Shown one piece after another: positions 37,399-48,856 of a DNA stretch of 64,000 bases. Made by a program: the position numbers and the translations under genes. Within the stretch, counting starts at the first letter, position 1, and every line of letters begins with the position of its first letter. The DNA is from Leishmania martiniquensis (taxonomy: Eukaryota > Euglenozoa > Kinetoplastea > Trypanosomatida > Trypanosomatidae): contig NC_090171.1 of assembly GCF_017916325.1 (NCBI RefSeq), forward strand, positions 2,386,001-2,450,000, read 5' to 3'. The notes beneath the pieces were generated by a model that made no database searches, was not told the origin of the DNA, and was given only the letters and a program-made list of their open reading frames with translations.

Positions 37399-38433
37399 CT
37401 AAAATCGGCACTGCTCGATCAGGCGCTTCGTTTCATCTGTCAGCGACTCAGGAAAGTCCACAGCAATGGATACGTACAAGTCCCCATTTCGGTTCGTCTT
37501 TCGATCAGGCAAGCCGGCGCCCGACACTCGCAGCTTTCGACCATTCTTGCTGACACCGTTAAGAGGCAGGGATATTGTCTTGCCGTCGATGCCTTTCACG
37601 AAGACGGTGCTGCCAAGCAGCGCTTGTTTGAGATTGATGTGCAAGGTCGTATGGAGATCGGCGTTGTGTCGCTCAAACCGTGGGTGTGGCCGCTCGTCCA
37701 AGATGAAGACCATGTCTGCGAGTACATTTGGAGGGTACCCCTCAACCCGCCCGCCCTCGTGCTCGAAGCGAATCTTTGTGCCCTTCTTGTATCCCGGAAG
37801 CACCTTCACCTCGAACATTTTCTTCTCCGATCCAGATGGCATGCTTCGAGAAACGTTGAACTTCTTTGTGCAGCCCGTGTAGATTTCCTCCAGCGTGCAT
37901 GCAAACGTGTACTCCATCGGCGGCACTTCACTCAGTGGAGAGGACTGTGGGGTGCCAAATCCTGTGGCGAATCCGTCGGGCCCGCCATAGCCTCGGAAAA
38001 CGCGATGGAGACCGGGGCCGCCGCCTCCAAACGGCTCTCCACCGGCAAAAGGGTCAGAAGAGCCGAAGAACTGATTAAAGATGTTGAAAGCGTCTGTGGT
38101 GGAGAAGTGGTACGTGGCCCCGTGAAAGCCGCCAGGCATGCCACCCATGCGACCGGAGTGCATGCCTGCACCCCCCATACCGGCACCACCATCCTCCGGT
38201 ATTCCGCCCTTCAAGCCCTCCTCACCATAGAGGTCGTAAATCTTCTTCTTCTTCTCGTCGCTCAGGACGTCGTACGCCTCACTCACTTCTTTGAATTTGC
38301 GCTCCGCCTTTTCACGATTGTCCGTGTTCTTGTCTGGGTGGTACTTCAGCGCGAGTTGGTGGTACGCCTTCTTGATCTCAGTTGGCGTGGCGTTCCGGCT
38401 GACGCCGAGCACTTTGTAATAGTCTACGCCCAT
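37399..38433 (-). CDS. DnaJ/Hsp40 co-chaperone, class B (344 aa)
   Basis: The J domain covers residues 4-70 with the Hsp70-stimulating HPD at 32-34 (KYHPDKN). A Gly/Phe/Met-rich linker (about 75-165) follows, then the two C-terminal substrate-binding barrels (about 172-344), including [39 protein letters not shown], and [18 protein letters not shown]. There is no CxxCxGxG zinc-binding repeat, so it is a Sis1/DNAJB1-like class B J-protein. It ends LIEQCRF with no CaaX, consistent with a soluble cytosolic protein. It would deliver clients to cytosolic Hsp70. The ATG at 38433-38431 begins the canonical [11 protein letters not shown]. An AG lies two bases upstream of this ATG, directly after a C/T tract, so the leader could be very short. 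Confidence 0.93.
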   Translation of the reverse strand: MGVDYYKVLGVSRNATPTEIKKAYHQLALKYHPDKNTDNREKAERKFKEVSEAYDVLSDEKKKKIYDLYGEEGLKGGIPEDGGAGMGGAGMHSGRMGGMPGGFHGATYHFSTTDAFNIFNQFFGSSDPFAGGEPFGGGGPGLHRVFRGYGGPDGFATGFGTPQSSPLSEVPPMEYTFACTLEEIYTGCTKKFNVSRSMPSGSEKKMFEVKVLPGYKKGTKIRFEHEGGRVEGYPPNVLADMVFILDERPHPRFERHNADLHTTLHINLKQALLGSTVFVKGIDGKTISLPLNGVSKNGRKLRVSGAGLPDRKTNRNGDLYVSIAVDFPESLTDETKRLIEQCRF

Positions 38434-38872
38434 TGCTTTTTTTTCGGGGGGAGAGGGGGAGGGGTTCTTCTACGTTTGATGTATTTCCTGTGTTCGTGTC
38501 CCCGACCGCACGCCAGCCCTGGCGACCCTGAGAGAAGAAAAGAAGGAACGTCGGTGGTGTGAAAGGCCCCTTCAGTATTGAAGAGACCCGTGCGCCACGC
38601 TGGCGTGGCAGGGCCGGTGCCGTCTTTTACAATGTTTTCGCTGTCACGCGAGCGGTGGATGCCGCAGCGCGTGCAGGATCGACACCGATGCAGCCCTTGT
38701 TGCGATATTGTCGCCCTTATCCGGTCTAGCGCTATGGTAGCCTGGGACTTCCTACACAATTTTTCTTTTCAGGCTTGTCTGTCGGGCGAGGGGGTGCCTG
38801 CAGCGATGGCCTCTTCGTTCCAGGAAGATACCGTGCCACGGACAGCAAGGCGACACTCGCGACCTTCTCGAG

Positions 38873-39127
38873 ATGGAGAAGAGAAAGCCAAAAGAAAAAA
38901 GCCGCAGTGGATGGAGTGGGAGCTTCGTCGGCGGCAACGCGCACGCGCACTCTCCGAAAAAAAGCACGAAGGCTGCCAGCACTACGAGAGCGGCCACCGT
39001 GAGCGAGCAGGTGAGGAAAGCAGCCGCCCGCAAGCGAGGCCCGTCGAAGAGGAAAACGGCCGCGGAGGCGGAGAATGGCAGAGGACGGCGGGGCAGGAAG
39101 AAAGGTGACTGTGGGCGGCGCGTGTAG
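38873..39127 (+). CDS. Doubtful small basic plus-strand ORF (84 aa)
   Basis: A plus-strand frame begins MEKRKPKEKSRSG and continues with Lys/Arg/Ala-rich sequence including HSPKKSTKAAS, VRKAAARKRGPSKRK and an AT-hook-like GRGRRGRKKG. Its later codons favour G/C at the third position, as real Leishmania genes do. About 110 bases upstream is a T-rich tract ending CAG (about 38758-38772), resembling a plus-strand trans-splice acceptor, rare in this window. Against it: it opposes the direction of all neighbours, the first ATG after that acceptor (38805) is in another frame, and lysine-rich frames arise easily from GA-rich DNA. It might be a small nuclear protein, a decayed gene, or chance. Confidence 0.2.
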   Translation: MEKRKPKEKSRSGWSGSFVGGNAHAHSPKKSTKAASTTRAATVSEQVRKAAARKRGPSKRKTAAEAENGRGRRGRKKGDCGRRV

Positions 39128-40038
39128 GCGTCAATAGAGAAAAACACGCTTAAAAAATTCTCAAAGAAAACAGCGTAAAGGCGAGGGGCTTCCACAATGG
39201 CAAAATATAAAATAAGATGGCATACAAGCCTATGCGGCACGCGCGTATGAACGTCTGGGGGGGGGCGCGGCTGGCGTGGCCTGCGCGACGGCAGCGGCAA
39301 CCACAACGAGCCTCGCTGGCTTACTGTATGTTGATGATGTACTGTGAGTTCGTCGATGTGTGCCTTTTATGCTGAATGATTTTTTTTTCGTCCTGCGTGT
39401 GGAAAACAGTGTTGGAGAGGGATGTGTTCGTGTGTTCTTCTCCCTATGCGACGCCAGAGAAGATGAGTGGGTGGCCATCATGCACAGAGCCATCACATGT
39501 AGCGCGTAACGCGGGTGCATGTATTGTAGATGAGGAGCGCGTCGGGAGACGAGAGGCCCGATAGGCGCAAATGTGCGCCGTCGCGGTAGGAGGGGACGAC
39601 AGCGCAGCCGCGTGGAGAAGAAATGGGATTCGAGTGCGTATAGAGAGACGTGTAATGAGGAGGCAGGGATGCGGAGGCGTTGGGCATGAGGAGGTGCAGT
39701 GGCGAGCGGGCCAAGAAAACGAGCAGGCACCGAAGGAGAGAGGGGCAGCGAAGGACGCGTGCAGGTTCTTGCGCAACGAGCACAGCGTTCCCATGCGAGG
39801 GGGGAGTGAAAAACAGCGGCGCCAACAGTGAGAGCCAGTGCCACCGCTGTTTCGTTCCCCTTCACCCCTGCTCTCTTCTCACACGGTCACGCCCACCGCG
39901 GACCCGTTGCAGAAGCGGTCAAAAGAGGATAAGTTGGTGCACCTCTTGCGGAGATCACGTGATCACTGCGATCCCCTCTCGCGAGCGGCTTTCCATCTGC
40001 CGCAGAGTGCCCCCGCCTCCTCTGTGCCGCACATAGGT

Positions 40039-40059
40039 GCCCGCACTCGCCGTGCGGGC
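40039..40059. repeat. Inverted repeat with 8-bp arms and 5-nt loop
   Basis: GCCCGCAC-TCGCC-GTGCGGGC is a perfect GC-rich hairpin within a GC-rich part (about 39840-40200) of the long spacer that loosely resembles the possible retroposon blocks elsewhere. Confidence 0.8.
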
Positions 40060-43000
40060 TCACGTAGGTGCACGGAAGAAGTGCTGTGCCCGCCCCACCA
40101 CTATCGATCAGGCGCTTTGTGGAAGCCCAGGAAACCAAGCATGCACTTCGGAGTCATGTAACGTTGATCGACGAGGTAGTCCGGCGCTCACTTCTGCGGT
40201 TAGGGTTCAATCCTTTATGCTGTCCATGACGCCGTGATAGCCTCCACAAGGAGAAGTCATAAATCAAATGGGGAAACAGACGAAGAAAAAAAAAAGAAAA
40301 AGAGGGGGAGAGGAGGAGGCCGCGAGGAGAAGGATGCCGCGTCGTACCAAAGAACAGGAAGGATAACAGAAAAATAAATGAAAGTAGATGCAAGGAGAAA
40401 GAAACACCGCAAAGCGCGAAATAGCAACGGAGCCGACGTTCAGGCATCGACCAGAGCGGCTACCGAACGCCGGAAACGAGCGTCCATGGGAACCGACGGG
40501 CGGAGCGAAAAAAAAAAGTGGGCACACACAAACAGGGAAGAGAGACCAGAAGCAGAAGGAAAAGAGCGAAAAAGGTGCGAAAGAGCACCGAGAAGATCCT
40601 ATTCGAGCCGCAGCTCAGCAGGGGTGATGAAGAGTAAAGCATTGCGCGAGGGACGGGGGGTGAAAGGGGCATGAAGAGAAGAGTGCGTGTCGAAGCATGT
40701 GTTCTTCAGGACCTTTGGCGAGTATCTCCAAACTTTGTGCGCATGTCATCATACAGCCTTTGCGCGTCACCGAGCACCCATTCTTTTCCTCCCTTGCCCT
40801 GCATCGTGATCGCTGCTGCTCTTCGACGCCGCCGGTGAAGAAAAGCATTATGCTCACATGTGCGGCGAACAGGGGAATGTGTGGATTGTGCGAAAGGACA
40901 GGAGAAGGAGCACGCGCACAACACTTTCGCGCACGACGAAGAACTGTGCAACGAAAAAAACACGAAAGTAGGCCCTCGTACAACATTCCTGCAGCAGAGA
41001 ATCGAAGAGAGAAGTCAAGAGGAGTGCCGTGATGTCTCTTCCCTTAACCTGCTGTTTTTTTTAGTTCGCGTTCGAGGCCTCCATGTGGGAGGGGATTGAA
41101 AAAGGCGCTCACATGAAAACCGAAACAAAAGAAAAAAGAAACCGAATGCAACGAAGAAGCAAATACGTAGCAAAAAAAAAAGGTAGACTCACACGTCACG
41201 TGAAGCACAAGAACAAAAAAGGGGAGAGAGGGGTAAGTGCACAGTCGGCAGAGCCAGCTCTCTGTGCCCGTGGTTGAGGTCGTTTTCAATACGCTGCGTT
41301 TTGTTGCTGGTAATCTCTACTGTCTTCATACCACAAGGATTTTATTGATAACGTACTTTTTCTTTGTTCAGAACGCGTCACATATGCGCCAGTTGGAGGA
41401 GGGGAGGGGGGGCTGAGGCGGACCCCTGCGAGGCATCCCTGTTCCTTCTTAACCACTGCCTCTTCGGTAGCATCGAGTGCAGCGAATCTGTTTCCTGCTT
41501 TGGTTCGCCTATTCGCATGCTCTTCTCTGCCTCAGAAAGGGGGCGATCGCTTGGGTGCGTGTGGATCGTCGGAACCTTCTTGCCGCGCGTGGCAAGCCTT
41601 TTTTGTTGTTGTGCATTCGCCGCCATCCGCCCACCTACTCCATTACCGCAGAGACACCACTTGCTTTCTTGCAATGGACGGAGAAGACTGTTCGTCTTGC
41701 CGTGCTGTTCCTCTATTCATTTTTCCTCCCTTTCGATTTCTCACCCCTTTCTGTCTCTCTCACCTTTTCCATTTATTTCTTCTCTTCGTCTCTCACCTCT
41801 CCCTGTACGTGTATGTGTGTGTGTGCGCGCACTGTATGGATGAGTGGCGCTTCTCTTTGGGCGATGCCCCCCTGCGCCGCTGCCAACTCGCCTACCAAGA
41901 GGGGCTCGGATGAGCGAGAGAGGTGAAGGGCACAAAGCTGAAAAAAAAAAGAGGGAGATGGTGGGAGGGCAGGGGGAGGCTAGTTGAGACCCAACGCAGC
42001 GTGACGTCCCTGCTATACATTCCCACTTCCTGTGCACATGTATATCGACACACCTATACAGAGATGAGCGTGGAGGTGTAAGCGAAGCACAGAAGGATGA
42101 GACCTTGAAAAGGGAGGGGGAGGGGTGCGGGACGAAAACACATGCAGACACACACAGAGGCGTCGTCGCTGGTAGATGTGCGCGACAACATCAGCAGCAA
42201 ACTAAAAGAAATGAACTCAATAAAGATTCCCAAATCTATCCCGCCAAAACGTACGTCAATATGTAAAGATATCCGTCGGTGTTGTGTGGCGCGGGCGACT
42301 CTCTTGCGCGCTAACACGCAACGAAGAGAAAGAGAGAGAGACAGAGGGAGAGATGCGCTCGCGAAAGTGGAGCGTCGGAGTGGTACTAGGCAAGGCAAAC
42401 GCAACATACACACACAATAAGACGGCGGTCAGCGACCTCTATTTAAGGCTCTCTCTCTTTCCTTATGGCTTTCCGTCAGTGCCTGTATGATGCAGGTCGC
42501 CGAATCCGGTCTTTCACACCCGTTTATATTTTCTTTCCGCTTCGGCGCCCCCCCTTTCGCACACTACTTGTTCTCGCTATGGTGCTCTACGCTTGCGGGG
42601 GTACGTGCACACACCATCGGGCAAATCTCCGCGCTCTCCGTCCTTACCCCTCCGTCGCTTCGCTGCTCCTTCGACAGCACAGAGTCTGACGAGACGCAGC
42701 CAGTGATTTGATGAACAGATAAGCATGCAGAGCAACAGTCTCGTCTTCAGCGTCTGGAAGGGAAGAGAAAGGGGGCGAGTGACTCCTCGGTCGAACCGTC
42801 GCACACGTATACCAGCACTCGTATGCGCACCAGTACAGAGGCCAGAGGAGGAGGGCAGCTAAACAGAAAGGAAAATAGGAGCGCAGAGGCCGCCTCGATA
42901 CAGCCACCAATTTAGATGCAGGAGGGGGGGCAGTCACAACGCCCTCCGAAGTGGGAGGAAAGGCAATGCGGAGCGGACCGCCGAAGAAGGCGATATCGGA

Positions 43001-45324
43001 AAGAGAGACGGGCTGGAAAAGAAGTGTCGCGCATACGCGTGTGGCGCAATGAGAGGAGAGAGGCGTAATGGCGACGCGGAGGAGACGGGGCCAAAGGAAT
43101 GAGCCCAGGGAAAAGGCAAATGAAATCGGAAAGGCACAAAAAGAGAACGAACAGGAGAAGAGGGCGGGGGGAGGGCGAATTCAGCAGAGGTGAAAAGAAC
43201 GTCACTATATGCGTAGCGAGACGAGTGCGTGTGCGTGTTCGGTAGAGAAACAAATGGAAGAGGAGCACTGCATAGGCACAAACATATGCAACGAACAGAC
43301 GAAATACGCGGCGAGAAGCGACACACAAAGATCAAAGCAAGCGTCTTGGGGGGCGCAGGCGGCATGGATGGTTGGAATGAAGCGGAGGAGTGAAGAGCAC
43401 TTTCGCGCTGCAGCGCCCTCCCTTAGTTTAAGCTTGAGGGCCGCACTGAAGTCGATAAAATACATTTGGCCGCCACACACAACGTTGACGGACCCGAAAA
43501 GATCAATGGAGAAGGGCAGTCAGCGCACACTCTCGGCCGCGCAGTAAGCCGATTCGGTACTCTGTGAGGAGGAAGAAATGAAAAGCACACACACCCGCAT
43601 GTGCCAAGCCGAGACATGAAAAAAAAGGCACTTATGATTAGCAAAAAGAAACCATAGGCGCGAACGCTGTGATTTTTGTTGTTTGGTGCGAATGGAACTT
43701 CTTTTAGGCTTCTCAGATGTTTTGGGGGAGGGGGGCACGTCCGAGAGGAGGAGGGACGCACCGCTTCCACAAGGCAGATGCGCGGGCAGGGCACTCAGAA
43801 CTTTCAAGCATTGGGACGCGAAAAAAAGACGGAGTTGCAGAGAGGCCCTTTTCAGTAAACCGTGCACGACTGCCTCACCGAGGTACCAATTACCAGTGTG
43901 GTAAAGCACTGGCCCTGAATAAAGAGTAAATGCACACTCGCCTGTGAGCTGCGTGTGCATCCACTCTTTCCTTTCAGGAGTGCACCCGGCACAAAGGAGC
44001 GCGCCTGTCACCGCACCACTCCCCCCCCGACACCCTTTTAAACGCATATGCATACAAGTACGTTGAAAAAGAGACAAGCAGCGCCCCCAAGGGGCAAGCC
44101 GGCAGCGCACGTGAGAGACGGATAGGGCAAGTGAGGGAGGCGGGGAAGAAACCACACGACAGCATCAGGCACATCCACTTGAAAGGGAGACCCAGTGAGC
44201 AGATGTGTAGTGGATATAAAATGAAAAGCGCAAAGTCGCGACACAAAAGACAGCGACGAGCCGCCGAGCATACGACAGCACAAAAGCCCCATCGCCACCC
44301 CGCTCCCGATGCTCTTTTCACCCACCCCTCCTCCCCCTCCCTCTTGAGCACACCTATACGTTTATACGTGCATAAGTGCGTGTGTATAGGTATATGCAAG
44401 CGCCGGGCTCTGTATTCGAAGAAGGTAAAACTGAAGAGAGAGCCTCGCGCAGGGGCGGCCGACTTGGACTGACTGTTATGCCCTGGCGATTCCCTGGGAG
44501 TGAGATATGGGAAATAAAAACCCCAGCGTCTTTGCGTTCATGCGCTGCAGCGGTACCAAAAGAGAGTAGAAAAACGCAGAGGAGACCGCATTCAGCCCTC
44601 CTTCGCCGCCGTCGCCAGCACGCCGGACATAAGAATGGGGCAAAACTATCGCTCGCCATCACCCTCGCAGGCAACCGCGCAGCGCTCTCGGATGGAGCAC
44701 CAGCGTCCCTGACTTCACAGGCTATATATATATATGTGTATAATGCAAGCTATCAGACGGAGACCTAGCGTCCATGAATACGCAACGAAAAGAAAGCAGT
44801 GGTCCCGAGCGTACAACAACAAACAGCAAACGTCAGCCTTTCGCCTTCAATTTAGCCGCCGCGCTCATATGCTCGAAGCAGCTTCCCTGCGCAAAAAAAT
44901 GGGATAAACGTACTTCACATAGCAGGAAACCGCTGCAGTGCGCAGGTGCCCTCCGCGGCTCCCTCATCCCTCTTGCCTTCGCTCGTGTTGCACATGCATT
45001 TTTTCTTCTCGTCAGCACATCTGCTGAGAAACGGAATCACAACAGGCAATGACGCTTGAGACAACTAACGGGGCTCCGCTTCTGCTGGCAACAGGGCCCA
45101 TGGGCCCCTCGGCACAAAACAATTCTACAAATAAAAAAAACAACAAATGAGAGAAGCTCACATCCCACACGAACGAAGGCACTTCCACTGAAAAAACGCA
45201 AACACATGCTAGTCCTGCAGAATAAAGAGCCGCAGCGAAAGCAACTTTAGCGAGGCCATTTCCGTCGCCAACCGCAAGTGAAGTAATTGATACACAACAC
45301 CTCCTCTCTACACAGCACAGTAGC

Positions 45325-47022
45325 TCAATTGCCGATCGTCTCCTCGCTCAGCTCCTTCTTCCCGATAGCCGGAGCAGCCGCCTTCCTCTTGCCATCGCGC
45401 TCCTCGTCCCACGGGTGCAGGAAGAAGACCTGAATTACAAAGCAGATGAGGCCTAGGCAACCAAAGAAGATGAAGGCAACGGCCTGGCCCTTGTCCTGGT
45501 TGCCAGACGGGCCGCCAGAGATGGACTCCGTCGCGATCGGGTAGCACACGTTGATGATCAGGTTGAAGACGAACTGGGCCACCTGCGTGAAAGACGCGCC
45601 GCGCGGGCGGAACGACGGCGGGAACATGTCCTGCGTCAGTACGTAGTAGCACGGGCCCACGCATACCTCGAAGCCGAGAATGAAGAGCAGAATGCCCGTG
45701 ATGGCCACACCGTTCTTCACCTCCGGCTTCTTGCTCACACCAGGGTACACAGGGATGCCGCACATGAACAGGCACATGCACGACATGAAGATCGAGCCGA
45801 ACAGAAACAGCTGGCGCATCGTGAACACGTATGAGAGCGGAATCGACGCAAGCGTCGTCACGAAGTTCCACAGCATCACAACAAAGTTCCCCACCAGCGG
45901 GGCCAGTCCAAGGCTGCCCATGATCGTCGGCGCGTAGTTCATCACAGCGTTGATGCCGGTCAGCTGCAGCGTGCCGGCCATCACGCAGCCCATCAGCAGG
46001 CGCGGGATCATCTCGACGTAGCTGTACTCGTTCGGGTTCAGCGCAGTGCTGCCCTCCTCGCCGTCACCGAACTTCGCACGCGATTCCTTCATCACAATAC
46101 CAAGCACGATCGTCAGTAAGCTAAGTAGCGTCATGAACGCACACACGCCCTGCATGCGCGCCATCACCATCTGGTCCTTGTCACGGTCAAACCGAATGCT
46201 TTGGCCGAGCGCAAGGCCCATCAGCGCAGCCATGAAGATGCCCAGCGTCGTGAACACCTGGAACATCACACCAATCGTGCGCTTCCACTTCGGGTGCGCG
46301 TTCTGATCGGTGTACACAGGGCACGCGACATTAATGACGCCCATGAAGAGACCAATCACGAAGCGGCCGACAACCAGCACCCAGAACTCGTTCTCCGCGC
46401 ACGACACGTGGTACATCACGGACGACACAACGCCCACGAGACCAACGAGCAGGAACGAAAGCTTCGCGCCGATCGTCGACGCAAGCGGGCCAGCAAAGAC
46501 GGAGCCGATCAGGCAGCCGGCAATCATCGAGCCGGCAAAGATACCACTTTCCACGGACGAGAAGCCCGCCGGGTTCTGGCACTCCTGCGCACTGTATGAC
46601 CACCGGCACCGCGAGTCGGCCTCGCACCGGGCAAGCGCAGCTGGCATCTCCGCCGCACTCGTGTAGGCATACGCCTTGCGGCACGTGACCTCGGGCCAGC
46701 CACAGTAGCTCTCCCCAGTCGCTTCCGGGTACCACTTGCAGTCGGCGTTGGGCACAGTCGTGCAGCCTCTCTCCTGGCTGAAACTCGCGCAGTTCGTACT
46801 GTAGCCAAACAGCGTTGCGTAAACGCCTACAAAGCCGATCGAGTAGCCGTTCAGGCAGCCCCCGATCGCCTGCACCATCATCACACGAATATTCCCCAAT
46901 GTGAAAAGTGGTACACTTTCCTCGTGAAGGGCAGATACCTCCTTCTTGACATCATCGCGGGTCGGCTCCTTGTCCGACACGGAGTCGGAGCGGCGCTCGT
47001 TCACCCCGGCCTTGTCGTTCAT
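45325..47022 (-). CDS. GT3: Glucose transporter GT3, sugar-porter MFS (565 aa)
   Basis: A 12-helix sugar porter that takes up glucose and related hexoses at the plasma membrane. The large extracellular loop between helices 1 and 2 carries eight cysteines (in NCAS, GCTT, DCKW, YCGW, TCRK, RCEA, RCRW, ECQN), the hallmark of kinetoplastid glucose transporters. Also visible are GRFVIGLFMG, QLTGINAVMNYAP (helix 7) and GPCYYVLTQDMFPP (helix 10). The first 27 residues and the 5' flank match GT2; residues 28-46 (EVSALHEESVPLFTLGNIR) are specific. It differs from GT2 in three small patches: INVACP for IGVACP, CAFMTLLSLL for CAFSTLFSLL, and FMSCMC for FTSCMC. It ends ETIGN, three residues short of GT1/GT2, and its 3' flank is unique. 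It is the last gene of the array in transcription order, matching GT3 of L. mexicana, a cell-body transporter (from memory). Confidence 0.9.
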   Translation of the reverse strand: MNDKAGVNERRSDSVSDKEPTRDDVKKEVSALHEESVPLFTLGNIRVMMVQAIGGCLNGYSIGFVGVYATLFGYSTNCASFSQERGCTTVPNADCKWYPEATGESYCGWPEVTCRKAYAYTSAAEMPAALARCEADSRCRWSYSAQECQNPAGFSSVESGIFAGSMIAGCLIGSVFAGPLASTIGAKLSFLLVGLVGVVSSVMYHVSCAENEFWVLVVGRFVIGLFMGVINVACPVYTDQNAHPKWKRTIGVMFQVFTTLGIFMAALMGLALGQSIRFDRDKDQMVMARMQGVCAFMTLLSLLTIVLGIVMKESRAKFGDGEEGSTALNPNEYSYVEMIPRLLMGCVMAGTLQLTGINAVMNYAPTIMGSLGLAPLVGNFVVMLWNFVTTLASIPLSYVFTMRQLFLFGSIFMSCMCLFMCGIPVYPGVSKKPEVKNGVAITGILLFILGFEVCVGPCYYVLTQDMFPPSFRPRGASFTQVAQFVFNLIINVCYPIATESISGGPSGNQDKGQAVAFIFFGCLGLICFVIQVFFLHPWDEERDGKRKAAAPAIGKKELSEETIGN

Positions 47023-48856
47023 GATTCCCGTGAAGGCCCTCGATGGGTCGGATGCACGAGAAGCGGGCGCAGCGTCCGACAGCGGGGCGGCGGCAGCAAC
47101 GGCAAATGAGAGTTTCAGAACGAAAATGTTCGCTTTGTCTTAGTGGCTGAGAAAGCGGCAGGGCAGTGAAAGCGTTACTGCGCGGGCGTGTGAGGGGGCG
47201 AGGAGAAAAGCAGCCGGGGGGATGCGTGAAGGGGACAGGTAATGGATGCACGGGGGAAACGGACAGACGCGCACCGGTGCACGCCGCCCTACAGTTCAGC
47301 ATCTCAATTGCGCTGTCATACCCGGCAACGCGGACGCAGCGCGACGCGCCTGTTTTTCGAACGCGCCACACCGACAGGTCGGCAGAGCGCGCCGCATCAA
47401 CTCACGCATAAGGAGGAGGGGGCGCGTCGTGGATACTCACAGCTACTATGAGCGCCCATTTACATCTAGGGACAATCAGAAAGAAAAGAAATGCACCTAT
47501 TCGCCTCCCCGCGACTTCCCAGGTGGCACAGTGGCAGTGGCAGCCGAAGGGGTGAGGAAAGAAGTGGAGCGCCAAATCGACTCCTACACATCATCCACAC
47601 CTGTGAAGTGTGAGAGGGTCAGTGCCACACTCTACAGCACTTCAGGGGTCTGCCATGTGGCCACCGCAGGTCACCCGCGAAGGCGGCAAGAGAAATGCGC
47701 ACAGAGGGAGGAAGGAATATGCATAGGCATGCACTTTTGACGGAGTGGAAAAGAGCTGCTCTCCATCCTTTACGCTCACACACTCCCCTCACAGCGCGGC
47801 AGGGCATACGCCGGCATCCGCGTGCAGCGTAGCTGGCTGGCTTGCACCGGCATCGCTATCCTCCGCACGCGCCGCACCCCTGCGCACGCAACAAAAGAGA
47901 AAAGAGAAGATACCGCTTTTCAGCGTGTGAATGCCGCCCCCCTCTGTGCCCGTAGCGCACCGCCTCGCCCACTCACAATGCACCTCGCGTCCCCCAGCAC
48001 CGTCAGTGCCGGTCGCAGGACACATAGCGTGCGCGACGCGCGCCACCCCCTGCATAATGCATACGCGACTGAGCGGGCGGCGCTCACGGGTAAAGGAAGG
48101 AGAGAATGCGGAGCGGGCGCAATCTCGACAACAAGGGAAAATAAAGCGTGAAAAAGGCCCGCAAGTCACCTGTATGGGCAGTAGCGAGGTAAGCCCCACA
48201 CATGTACTCTCGGCGACACGTGACACACACACACACACAGACAGATACTACCAAAAGAAGGAGAGGGGGAGAGGGGAAGGGGAATTTACGTTATCAAAAG
48301 AACGTTTTTGTGTTTTTTAACCAAAAAGGTAAAGGAGCTGAAGCAGGTTGGGGAGGGCACATGGCTCTGGTGCGTGGGGCGGTGTCGTCCTACGCCTCAT
48401 CACAGAGCGTGCAGCCCATCTAGCGCGCGGAGCAGGACGAAGCGTCTGGCGAGTGCAATTGAGAAAGACAGGCGCACAAGAGGGGAGGCACACTCCAACA
48501 CGGCACAAGAGTGCCCGATCCCAGAGGACAGCGAGCTCCCCTATCCCTTCTCCCCAGCTCGCAAGCGCTGACCACATCCGAGATGCAGAGAGCGGCGCGA
48601 CGCTACAGTATTTGCTTACATATACGTAATGGCACGCGGGGAAGCCCGAGTTCGGGAACCCGCTCCCGCAACCTCCATACAGCAAAGCAGCCACCACATG
48701 TGTCTGCATTATGCGGCGCTCCCTGGAGGCGTGGCCGAGGGCAGCGGAGTCCGAATCACCACCGCTCGCCAACGCACACCTTCCCACGGGCACGAGACCC
48801 TCGACAGGGATAGAAGAGCAGCCGGAAAGATCAGTGCACTCTCGCACGCGGTCGGC
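47023..48856. repeat. GT array spacer 1 (GT2 copy b to GT3)
   Basis: About 1.83 kb, nearly identical to the other two spacers. It holds the GT2b 3' UTR and the GT3 leader. A minus-strand pyrimidine tract at 47477-47491 with a first AG at 47467-47466 is a candidate trans-splice signal, shared by all three spacers; a second tract with an AG lies nearer the ATG (about 47175-47210). (CA)n lies at 48223-48239. A G-run is one base shorter than in the other spacers. No other gene is seen. Confidence 0.85.

Larger units (their letters stand above)
38434..45324. other. 6.9-kb gene-poor spacer between GT3 and the DnaJ gene
   Basis: This is the longest stretch without a convincing gene. Most of it is GA-rich on the plus strand like other spacers, but about 41300-41850 and 42430-42680 are instead pyrimidine-rich on the plus strand. 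A possible short plus-strand ORF with an acceptor-like signal lies at 38760-39127. A hairpin occurs at 40039-40059, and TA simple repeats near 44703-44716. It would hold the GT3 3' UTR and DnaJ leader; a lost gene or non-coding RNA is possible. Confidence 0.6.

Noticed and set aside
40199..40207. Single GTTAGGGTT telomere-like motif
   Set aside because: Only one copy; not an interstitial telomere array.
40195..40216. tRNA-like T-arm (GGTTCAATCC B-box) in the long spacer
   Set aside because: A five-pair T-stem can be drawn only with two G-U pairs, and no matching acceptor, D-arm or A box was found about 70 bases upstream.
43520..44155. 211-codon minus-strand frame in the long spacer
   Set aside because: No domain, Ser/Leu/Cys-rich from pyrimidine bias, overlapped by equally long frames on the other strand.
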